A stretch of DNA of 51,236 nt from an uncultured Treponema sp. Lineage in GTDB: Bacteria; Spirochaetota; Spirochaetia; Treponematales; Treponemataceae. The stretch covers positions 1 through 51,236 of the forward strand of contig CAMVJE010000011.1 in assembly GCA_947167745.1 (NCBI GenBank). The letters run 5' to 3'. The translations under genes and the position numbers were made by a program. Below the pieces are notes generated by a model that was given only the letters and a program-made list of their open reading frames with translations, had not been told where the DNA came from and searched no databases. Shown one piece after another: positions 16,411 to 24,300 of the stretch; positions within the stretch are counted from its first letter, which is position 1, and each line of letters starts with the position of its first letter.

Positions 16411-17910
16411 TTATCGCCCCCTGTTACGGATTTCTCCTTCGACATAATCAGGATCTCTAGTGCGCACAAGGGTGTTTTCTTCGATTTTGACACCGGTGTA
16501 AATAGCACAGTCGTGATCGGCGTTCACCCAGTCGAGCTTTTCGCCTGTCTTAGGATTGATGAATTCGTATTCACTGCCAGAAACTTTCTGAGCCAGGACT
16601 GACGGAGAGACAAATTCAAGCTCCGTTCCCGCATCAACACGGTTAAGGGCATCGTAAGGATAGACCTTCCAGCCATTCCTCTTCTCGCAGATTTTGATTT
16701 TCTTTTCAGGATGCTGCTCAAGGTCCCGCAGAACGGCGGCACGGGCGCTTGGATGCATGGCATCAAGCTCGGTATTTCTGTCGGCCACAAGTTTTTCGCC
16801 TGCCGCAAAGATTTTTTCGGCTTCATCGTCTGTAAATGGAGTGCCGATTGCAGCAGCCAGCAAATAAGGAGAATCGCTTGCACCGATTGTAGTTTTGTCG
16901 GCGTCCCCACGGTTATAATAGAAGCCTGTCGTTGCCTCCCGGTGAGCGACATCTTCCAGCGAAGCGATGAAAGGAGCGGCCTCCTCAGCTGAGATTTTTC
17001 CTTCAAGGGCATCAAGAGCCTTTCGGTAAGCACGGGCAACCATGGCAACATAATAAGTTGACTTCATGCGGCCCTCGACCTTGATTGCGTCAACCCCGGC
17101 CTTCTTCATGTCAGCGAGGTGGTCAATCATGCAGAGGTCTTTTGAAGAAAGAATGGCGGTAAAGTCGTCTCCCTCAAAAACCGGGAAAAGCTCGCCCGGC
17201 CTCTGTCGCTCCTGAAGGCGCAAAATTCCCGACTGGGCAATAGCTTTAGCATCAGCAGGTGTAAGTTTTTCAGAATTTTCAATTTTAAGATTTCCGCCTT
17301 CAACTCCCAAATCATATTCCCAGCGGCAAGAGTGAGAGCAGAAGCCGGACTGGGCACTCCGCCCCGTAAGATAAGCGCTCATAAGGCAGCGGCCCGAATA
17401 AGCGATGCACATGGCACCGTGAGCAAAACACTCAAGCTCCATCTCCGGGCAGGCATCTTTTATTTCACGGATTTCGTCCAGGGAGACTTCGCGGCCGAGA
17501 ACGACCCTCTTGAAGCCCAGCGAATGATACATTTTGACGGCCTCTTTGTTCATGCAGGAAGCCTGTGTCGAAAGATGCAAATGAGTTCCAGGAAATTCCT
17601 TCTGCAAAATAGGAACAAGCCCCAAATCCTGAACGATAAAAGCATCTATCGGGTACTGCTTGAAGTAGTCCAGGTTCTGCAGGAACATCTTGAGATCGTG
17701 ATTGTGGAAGGCGATGTTAAGGGCGCAGAAAAGGCGCTTCTGTGGGTATTTCTTTTTAAGCTCGATGACCCGCTTGTACTCGTCCTCATAAAAATTGTCG
17801 GCCTTGATTCGCAGGGAAAATCTTTTAAGACCGATGTAAGCCGTGTCGGCTCCGTAAGCATAAGCATAAGAAAGTTTATCAATATTACCTGCAGGGCAAA
17901 CTAATTCCAT
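16411..17910 (-). CDS. Peptidase U32 family protein (TrhP/YegQ-like)
   Basis: The family signature is complete: ECFAHGAMCIAYSGRCLMS followed by YLTGRSAQSGFCSHSCRWEY, containing the cysteines that bind an iron-sulphur cluster in related proteins. Other matches are the start MELVCPAGNIDKLSYAYAYGADTAYIGL and DAIKVEGRMKSTYYVA. Members include TrhP (tRNA wobble uridine hydroxylation), RlhA and UbiU; some were described as collagenases. The signature is closest to TrhP as I recall it, but the exact activity is uncertain. Translation should start at 17910, which has AGGAG; the frame is open to 17946 but that part overlaps the upstream gene. The product is 499 residues. Confidence 0.9.
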   Translation of the reverse strand: MELVCPAGNIDKLSYAYAYGADTAYIGLKRFSLRIKADNFYEDEYKRVIELKKKYPQKRLFCALNIAFHNHDLKMFLQNLDYFKQYPIDAFIVQDLGLVPILQKEFPGTHLHLSTQASCMNKEAVKMYHSLGFKRVVLGREVSLDEIREIKDACPEMELECFAHGAMCIAYSGRCLMSAYLTGRSAQSGFCSHSCRWEYDLGVEGGNLKIENSEKLTPADAKAIAQSGILRLQERQRPGELFPVFEGDDFTAILSSKDLCMIDHLADMKKAGVDAIKVEGRMKSTYYVAMVARAYRKALDALEGKISAEEAAPFIASLEDVAHREATTGFYYNRGDADKTTIGASDSPYLLAAAIGTPFTDDEAEKIFAAGEKLVADRNTELDAMHPSARAAVLRDLEQHPEKKIKICEKRNGWKVYPYDALNRVDAGTELEFVSPSVLAQKVSGSEYEFINPKTGEKLDWVNADHDCAIYTGVKIEENTLVRTRDPDYVEGEIRNRGR

Positions 17911-17926
17911 ATTTTTCTCCTGATTT

Positions 17927-18901
17927 CTAACTTCGTTCAAGTTCAAGCTGAATCTCGTGAACCCCCTCGTCAGAGCGGTCTTTTGTAGTAATCAGCTGAC
18001 CAACCCGCTCCACTGCAAGATGAGATTCACTCAAGTGCTCGTCATCCAGCTGGAACATTGGCATCATATTGGGCCAAATATCCAGATCACACCGGCGACC
18101 TATATTACGAAGCATTGACTGAAACATATATGCATCATCTTTAAAGATTTCTTTTTCGCCCATTTGAATGAAAAGTGGCGGAAACTCCATAATCAGGTTC
18201 CGACTCGCCTTAAGGGGAGAAACCATAGGATTCTTCCAGTTTTCGGAATAAGTATAATGTTCTGAACAAAGCCGGACAGACTCTGCAGTAAAGACTTCAT
18301 CACTCACCTTTTTGCTAGTGAACATATCATTGTCTTCCGAAAAATCAAGCCAGGGTGAAAAGAAAACTACCTGGCGGATTAGCTGTCGCTGCTTTTGTTC
18401 CAGTGAAAAAATCAGGGCAGAGGCAATTGAAGCTCCACTAGTGTCGGCCATGATGATGAATTCCGGATTTTTAGAAGAATCATCATCAGACATAGAAAGC
18501 GCTGTAGAAATCTCAGTGTAAACAGTTTGAAAAATGTCTTTTACATCGTCTAAGCTTGCTGGATAAGGATGCGCAGGTGCCAGACGAAATTCTGGGAGAA
18601 AGGCCTTACTGGCTGTTGCATTAGCTAAGGCAGACACAAAAGGGCGGTAGACAGAGCGTGAACCGGCGACAAAACTTCCACCGTGAATATAAAACAAAAT
18701 TCGGTTGGAAGCAAACATTTCTGGAGAAAGTACATCGTATTTTGTACCCCGAAAAACCTTTTCTTCGCAATCAACATTATTCGGCAGAAAGACTGAAGAA
18801 AAAGTATCGTTTAACCTCGTTCGGAAGTCATTGATGTCCATTTTAGGAGAAAGATACAAATTTTTAAGTTTTTTAACAGCTGCTCGCCTATCATTCGACA
18901 T
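17927..18901 (-). CDS. HSL-type alpha/beta hydrolase with substituted catalytic residues
   Basis: The fold is that of the hormone-sensitive lipase family (family IV): oxyanion motif YIHGGSFVAGS (HGGSF at 73-77), EFRLAPAHPYPASLDDV and PPLFIQMGEKEIFKDDA with the expected acid residue. The nucleophile motif GDSAGG reads ADTSGA (152-157), putting Thr154 in place of serine. The region aligned with the catalytic histidine, normally MxH before an aromatic residue, reads WPNMMPMFQ with Pro281 in its place. It is therefore likely to be a pseudoenzyme, or one with a rearranged site. It is first in an operon with the U32 gene. No Shine-Dalgarno is seen; TATACT ends 8 nt before the ATG. Confidence 0.88.
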   Translation of the reverse strand: MSNDRRAAVKKLKNLYLSPKMDINDFRTRLNDTFSSVFLPNNVDCEEKVFRGTKYDVLSPEMFASNRILFYIHGGSFVAGSRSVYRPFVSALANATASKAFLPEFRLAPAHPYPASLDDVKDIFQTVYTEISTALSMSDDDSSKNPEFIIMADTSGASIASALIFSLEQKQRQLIRQVVFFSPWLDFSEDNDMFTSKKVSDEVFTAESVRLCSEHYTYSENWKNPMVSPLKASRNLIMEFPPLFIQMGEKEIFKDDAYMFQSMLRNIGRRCDLDIWPNMMPMFQLDDEHLSESHLAVERVGQLITTKDRSDEGVHEIQLELERS

Positions 18902-18909
18902 ATTTATAT

Positions 18910-18942
18910 AGTATAGTAAAAAAACGAAAAACTTGCTACACT
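18910..18942. promoter_or_regulatory. Divergent -10 boxes between the hydrolase operon and metA
   Basis: In the 60-bp gap, TATACT on the minus strand (18910-18915) ends 8 nt before the hydrolase ATG. TGC-TACACT on the plus strand (18934-18942) gives metA a leader of about 19 nt with a GGGGG ribosome site. An inverted repeat TTGC/GCAA flanks the metA -10 box. No strong -35 is seen for either. Confidence 0.45.
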
Positions 18943-18961
18943 ATGCAACATAGGGGGCAAT

Positions 18962-19870
18962 ATGCCAATCAGGATTCAGTCAGATTTACCAGCTCGTTCA
19001 ATTCTCGAAAACGAAAATATCTTCGTAATGACTGAAAAACGGGCTGCTTCACAGGACATCCGCCCGCTAAAAATCGCAATCGTTAATTTAATGCCTACAA
19101 AAGAAGCCACCGAAACACAGCTTCTCAGACTTTTGGGCAACACACCCCTCCAAATCGAAATTTCTCTAGTCCGCATTGAAGGTCATGAATCTACTCATGT
19201 TTCAGGAGAACATCTTGAACGCTTTTACATTCCTTCTAGCGAAATTTTTAAACACAAATACGACGGACTCATAATCACAGGCGCCCCCGTAGAGCAAATG
19301 CCCTTTGAGCAGGTGGATTATTGGGATGAACTTTGCCGGATTATGGATTACGCAAAAGAAAATGTATACTCCACCCTCTACATATGCTGGGGAGCGCAGG
19401 CCGGACTTTATCATAATTACGGAATTCAAAAGCAGGGACTGGCAAAAAAACTTTTTGGTATTTTACCAAACAGGCGAACTGTCAAAGCTGATCCCCTTAT
19501 GCGCGGATTTGACGATATTTTCCCGGTTCCAACAAGCCGCCACACCACTGTAGACCGCAAATTCATCGAAAAAGAAAAAGACCTGGTCATACTCGCAGAA
19601 AATCTTGAAGGAGAAGTCACGATTTCAAAGTCCAAAGACAACCGCTCGATTTTTATGATGGGTCACCTAGAATACGACACCGAAACACTGGCAAATGAAT
19701 ACTGGAGGGATAAAAATAAAAATCTTCCGATTGATATCCCTGAGAATTACTTTCCCAATAATGATGCCACACAAGAGCCGGCAAGTACATGGCGGAGCAC
19801 AGCCCATCTCTTCTATTCAAACTGGCTCAACTATTATGTCTATCAGGAAACTCCATACGATCTGGTTTAG
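18962..19870 (+). CDS. metA: Homoserine O-acetyltransferase (MetA family)
   Basis: The 302-residue protein is collinear with MetA, which acylates homoserine as the first step of methionine synthesis. The catalytic Cys142 (LYICWGAQAGLYHNYGI), the HisGlu pair in MMGHLEYDTETL and the start MPIRIQSDLPA are all in place. Residue 111 is glutamate (TGAPVEQMPFE). In characterised MetA enzymes Glu111 goes with acetyl-CoA use and Gly111 with succinyl-CoA, so acetylation is the better call despite the traditional name. GGGGG lies 5 nt before the ATG. The stop overlaps the stop of the convergent methyltransferase gene by 4 bp. Confidence 0.95.
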   Translation: MPIRIQSDLPARSILENENIFVMTEKRAASQDIRPLKIAIVNLMPTKEATETQLLRLLGNTPLQIEISLVRIEGHESTHVSGEHLERFYIPSSEIFKHKYDGLIITGAPVEQMPFEQVDYWDELCRIMDYAKENVYSTLYICWGAQAGLYHNYGIQKQGLAKKLFGILPNRRTVKADPLMRGFDDIFPVPTSRHTTVDRKFIEKEKDLVILAENLEGEVTISKSKDNRSIFMMGHLEYDTETLANEYWRDKNKNLPIDIPENYFPNNDATQEPASTWRSTAHLFYSNWLNYYVYQETPYDLV

Positions 19871-20916
19871 CAGGCAATCATTATAGTGAGTTCGTGCTTA
19901 TTGTAATTTAAGTGAACGATTTTTGAATCTGGAATTCTGGCAAATTCTGCAATCAGAGGCCAGTTAATCGCTCCCTGCATTTTAATCGTGCAGATAATAT
20001 TTTTTGCCAGACCGCTATCCCGCCAGAGATTTATCCACTCAAAAAGACGCTCCGGGTAGCAGATTACATCACTTAAAAGCCAGTCAATTTTTTTGCATTT
20101 TAGAATCTGACAGACTTCCTCTGGCTTTAAGGTGAATGCATCATGGGCCAAAAAATGAACATGTTCATCAGCCATAAGAGATGGAGCAAGTTCTGCCCTG
20201 TCTACAGCAAGCACATCTGCCCCAAGCTGACGCAGTACCCAGGTCCAGCCGCCAGGACAAGCCCCCGCTTCGAAGCATTTGTCACCTTCCTTCGGAAAAT
20301 CTACGCCAAAAAATGTGTGGTAAAGGGTAAGACTCTCCTGAATCTTTAAATATGCCCGGCTTGGAGGATTTTCGTGGTCTTCTTCAAATTGAACACAGCC
20401 AGCAGGAAGGGGGGAATTTGTTTTTGCTGAAGCAAGTATTGTTTTTTCGTCGATAAGAGTGTACAGACCCATGCCCGTATTTGGAATATTTACCGGAAAC
20501 TTTCTGGTCTTTAAATTGATATATGGAAGTTTATCTTGAATCAGGCTGGCCCGTCTAAAAAGCTGATACTGATAAGGTGCCCAATTCCGCTGAATATTCT
20601 TAAGGGCAGAAGCCGCCTCTCCAATTGACTCAAAATGAATCAGAATTGGTTCAAGAAGAACAGTACGCGCCCAGTAAGGCAAGGAAGAATTTTTTGCCAG
20701 AAGCGACTCTTCCGTGAGAGATGGACAATAAAGCAAATCTCCATACCAGACAGGTTTATTTTCGCCGCTGCTAAAAGAAAAAGATTTTCCTTCAATTGTT
20801 GCACTTTCAGTGATTTTTCCAAAATCAAAGCGTTCAGAGAGTTCTGAAGTGAGGAGATTCTTCATTTCTGGGAAAGCAAGAAAAGCAAGCCCCGGGAGTT
20901 TTTCGATAGTAGCCAT
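19867..20916 (-). CDS. RlmM-like FtsJ-fold rRNA 2'-O-methyltransferase
   Basis: The 349-residue protein has an N-terminal substrate-recognition region and a C-terminal Rossmann methyltransferase domain with FEAGACPGGWTWVLRQLGADVLAVDRAELAP (SAM motif I and the acidic motif II), LLSDVICYP and a lysine in CTIKMQGA. This arrangement matches RlmM (COG2933), which methylates C2498 of 23S rRNA, but target conservation in spirochaetes is inferred. It follows the PilZ gene by 15 bp and has no ribosome site of its own. TATAAT ends only 3 nt before the ATG, too close for a normal start, so expression probably depends on the upstream gene. Confidence 0.85.
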   Translation of the reverse strand: MATIEKLPGLAFLAFPEMKNLLTSELSERFDFGKITESATIEGKSFSFSSGENKPVWYGDLLYCPSLTEESLLAKNSSLPYWARTVLLEPILIHFESIGEAASALKNIQRNWAPYQYQLFRRASLIQDKLPYINLKTRKFPVNIPNTGMGLYTLIDEKTILASAKTNSPLPAGCVQFEEDHENPPSRAYLKIQESLTLYHTFFGVDFPKEGDKCFEAGACPGGWTWVLRQLGADVLAVDRAELAPSLMADEHVHFLAHDAFTLKPEEVCQILKCKKIDWLLSDVICYPERLFEWINLWRDSGLAKNIICTIKMQGAINWPLIAEFARIPDSKIVHLNYNKHELTIMIAC

Positions 20917-20931
20917 GAAATTATACTCGTA

Positions 20932-21312
20932 TTAAATAAAAAGCGAATCAGTGTCGAAAGAAACGACACCATTATTTTCTTGTGAAGATTTATCGTCCTT
21001 GAGCATTCTTATGTACTGGTCAAGACGGGCAGAATCCTTTGAGTGAAGAATTGAAAATCCGATTGAAGTTTTACCATCATCAAAATGAGACCATATAGGG
21101 CGGACAGTAAGTTCAAGCGGCTCACCGCTGACTCTAGAAAGGCGGATTAAGACCGTATATTCCTTTTCGTTATCTATATCACAGGGTGCATTAAATTCTG
21201 CCTTAAAGCCGCTTTCGCTTATGTCAGTAAGTGCACCGTTTACAATACAAAGTTCACTACACTCGACCCGTGCGAAATCTTCAAAACGCTCAGCAAGTCT
21301 CTGCTTTTTCAT
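20932..21312 (-). CDS. Single-domain PilZ cyclic di-GMP receptor
   Basis: The 126-residue protein has both parts of the PilZ ligand motif: R5-LAE-R9 near the start and D30-I-S-ES-G35. Between residues 20 and 105 it shows the alternating strand pattern of the PilZ barrel, followed by a short helix (SARLDQYIRMLKD). It should bind cyclic di-GMP in the cytoplasm and pass the signal to an unknown partner, which in spirochaetes often affects motility. The ATG at 21312 lacks a Shine-Dalgarno. A strong promoter places the transcription start 2-3 nt before it. It is followed by the RlmM-like gene, an unrelated function on the face of it. Confidence 0.9.
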   Translation of the reverse strand: MKKQRLAERFEDFARVECSELCIVNGALTDISESGFKAEFNAPCDIDNEKEYTVLIRLSRVSGEPLELTVRPIWSHFDDGKTSIGFSILHSKDSARLDQYIRMLKDDKSSQENNGVVSFDTDSLFI

Positions 21313-21321
21313 AGTCAGAAT

Positions 21322-21350
21322 ATTATGAAGAAAAGAAGCAGATGTGTCAA
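21322..21350 (-). promoter_or_regulatory. Strong promoter for the PilZ gene, nearly leaderless
   Basis: A perfect TTGACA (21345-21350), 17 bp spacer and CATAAT (21322-21327) lie on the minus strand, 9 nt before the PilZ ATG. The expected start is 2-3 nt upstream of the ATG and no ribosome site is present. Confidence 0.7.
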
Positions 21351-21365
21351 AAGGTGAAAAAAGGC

Positions 21366-24300
21366 TTACTTTACCAGCATTACCTTTCGAGTTTCATCAA
21401 TTCCGCTTCCGGTAACACGAACAAAATAAAGTCCTCGGGCACATACATCACCGGAATTATTTTTGCCATCCCAGTAATAGTAATGAAGACCAGCACTTAC
21501 ACTTCCCTTTTCCAGTCGCTGAACTATATTTCCGTCCAAAGTCATGACAAAGATGTTAAGATTTCCGGAAGACTTCATATCGACCTGAATTACAGTTTTC
21601 TCCCCAAGACCAGCATCAATCACATTATTAAGGATTGAAACTCCGCCCCGCTGAGAAGAAATGCTTGTCAAAGAGAAAGACCATAAATCAAGGAAGGAGA
21701 ATTTTCCAGCCTGAATAAGTTCAGATGGCATCCACATGGCATAGAGAGGAATTTTATTTGTAGTAGTATCGCCGTCATTATCAATCAAAATGATGTCATT
21801 GGAGTCTGTTTCAAGCCCGGTCTTTTTTTCAGGGTCTGTCAGCTTGAAAAAGAACTGAAGTTCACTTTTGTCAGTAAAATTAAAATCAGAATTCTTTAGT
21901 GTGACATTTTTTAACAGTTCTGAACCTGTTACTGATTCTATGACTGCAGGAGCTGTTCCCCGGTTATTGAAACCTGAAGCAAGAGAACTCATGCGGGCGT
22001 CAAGCCAGATTCGCCAGTTGCTTCCTGTAAGGCGGTTAAAGCGGTCGCTTATCCATTCAGGCTTAAGATTTGATTTTTTATCAGCCGCAACGAGGAAAGA
22101 CTCACTGTTTTGAACTGGAATATAGCCGTCAGAATCTTCACCGCTCACCAGTTGAACCTGCATCATTATATCGTGGTCGGAACGCAACTTACTGTAATTT
22201 CCGCCTTCGCTTGAAAAATCATGAGCTGCATAATCGCTTGAAACAGGAGATATTCCGCTTCCATAAATGCCCTGCTCGTCCCAATTATCGCTTTCATCAG
22301 AAAGAGAACGGGCATAAAGGACATTTACTGCATTAATTGCAAAATCAGAAAGCGCATGACAGGTATGGAATGGCATGGCGTTTCCATGAACATCCCGAAG
22401 ATAAGAAGCTATGACTGTACCACTAAATGTTTCAACTTCAGTTCCCTCGTCATTTATACGAATCCATGTTTTTTCTACATCAGTTAGAGTAATTTTTCGA
22501 TTCAGTGTAAACAAAAGTGCCGTATAATCGCTTGATGATTCAGCCAGCTCAACTTTTTCGATAGAAATGTCGTTAATTGTGACGGAAGTATCAATATTAT
22601 CCGAGCGCGAATCAACAAATTCAAGATTCTGTCCGATTTTTTGCAGGACTGCTTCCAGTTGACTGCTCTGTGAAAGAGGCTTGCGGTTTTCATCTGCCAG
22701 TGGTTTTGTGAAAACTGCGTAAACCTTATTCTCACCTAGAGGCGAAAGAATAATTGAGAATGAAGGCGGTGTAATATCCAGAGAATGAAGGGTTTTCTGA
22801 CTTCCGTCATCGGTCTGAATCAGGCGATTTCCTGCCAGATCTGTAATAAAAGACTTGTCCGCCGTAAAGGTCAAAATGAAACTGGTACGAACGGGTAATT
22901 TATTGTCAGCAGGGTTGAGGGCTAATGAAATGTAAGGCCCGTCATTTTCAGTTGTGGTTATCGTAAGGCTTTCATTTCGGAAAAGGGCACTTTTTACATT
23001 CTGAGATACAAAACCGTTGTTAAAATTTCTCTTTTCTGATTCAGAATTATCAAGAATGTAAACATATTGGAAGGCCTGGCTTGAACCTTCCAAGCTTGAG
23101 CGACGGATTCCACCCCCTGTTATATTAGCCCCGGAAGAAAATGGCCTTGTACCACCTGTACTTTCTGGTGCCTTAAAACTTTCCAGCAGGATTCCGTTTT
23201 GTGTCCAGCCGTTTTGTGAAACCCACTTATATTCGTCTGAAGAAGAATAATTCTGGCGATTGTCGAACAAATGTATTTCTACGCGGTCAAGGTAGGCGCT
23301 GGTGTTCGAATCAACCATCCCGATAATTTCATAAATTCTTTCTGATGAATCACCTTCCGTCCATGAAGTTTTATCAGAGCTGTCGAGAGACTGAACATAT
23401 GTGGCAAAGACAGGCGGAAGGCAATCCCAGCCGGAATAAAGCGATGTCGCCGCTCCTGGAATACAAGCTGAATCTATAGAAGGAGACGGAGAATTTACAA
23501 TTATAGTCCGCGAACTGTTACTGGCATCAAGTTTATTACCCTCTAAGTCCGTGATGTAGTCATTGGCCTTAACCGTAACCAGACCAGACGGACTTTCACT
23601 TGAATCAATGTAGCCAATCCAATTGTAGAACTGGCTTCCAGCAACTGGAATTGGACTGGTTTCATCAACATAGCCTGCGACAGAAATCCTTATGCGGCTT
23701 TTTTGTATTTGCTCAGCCTGTCCTGCATTCAAGGCAAATTTTCTGTAGAGGGCATGGGGTTTTGCCGTATCGATTTTGTGGTCATTTCCATCCCGATAAC
23801 CTGCGGTAACACTTCCTGAAGCAATAGCAGCATAGCCTGTGATCAGAAGTTTTCCGCTCTCTTGTTCAAGACTGCCTCCGTGAGAAGTAGCACTAAAACT
23901 TGTCTGAGCCTGAGAATTCTGAATTCCGAGCGCTGCGTCCAAATCACCGATATTTACAGGTTCTGAATATCTTAGTTCAATAAAATTGTGGGAATCATAG
24001 AATTTCTGAGAATCGGCGCTTCCCGTATTTTTTGAGAACAATTCCTGGCCGGCAAAAAGATCTACCAGGACAGGCCGGGCTTTATCCTCTGGCTCAAAAA
24101 CATCTGCCGTGCTGTAAGAAGAGGCATCTTCACTCCATAAACCGCTTCCGTAATTCCGGCACATAGTTTTTCCTTCGGCGGCATAAAATAATCCTTCCAT
24201 AAAAGAAAGATCAGTAGTCTGTGACTGATGAACTCCATAACGGTCCGTACTGTCAGCTTCTCCGGCCTCACTTCCCGTAGCATCCGTATTCCACCGTGCA

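Noticed and set aside
17911..17946. Longer start for the U32 protein at 17946
   Set aside because: It would overlap the upstream hydrolase gene, and AGGAG lies directly before the ATG at 17910.
18902..18961. SAM or methionine riboswitch before metA
   Set aside because: The gap is only 60 bp and the predicted leader about 19 nt, too short for any known SAM aptamer.
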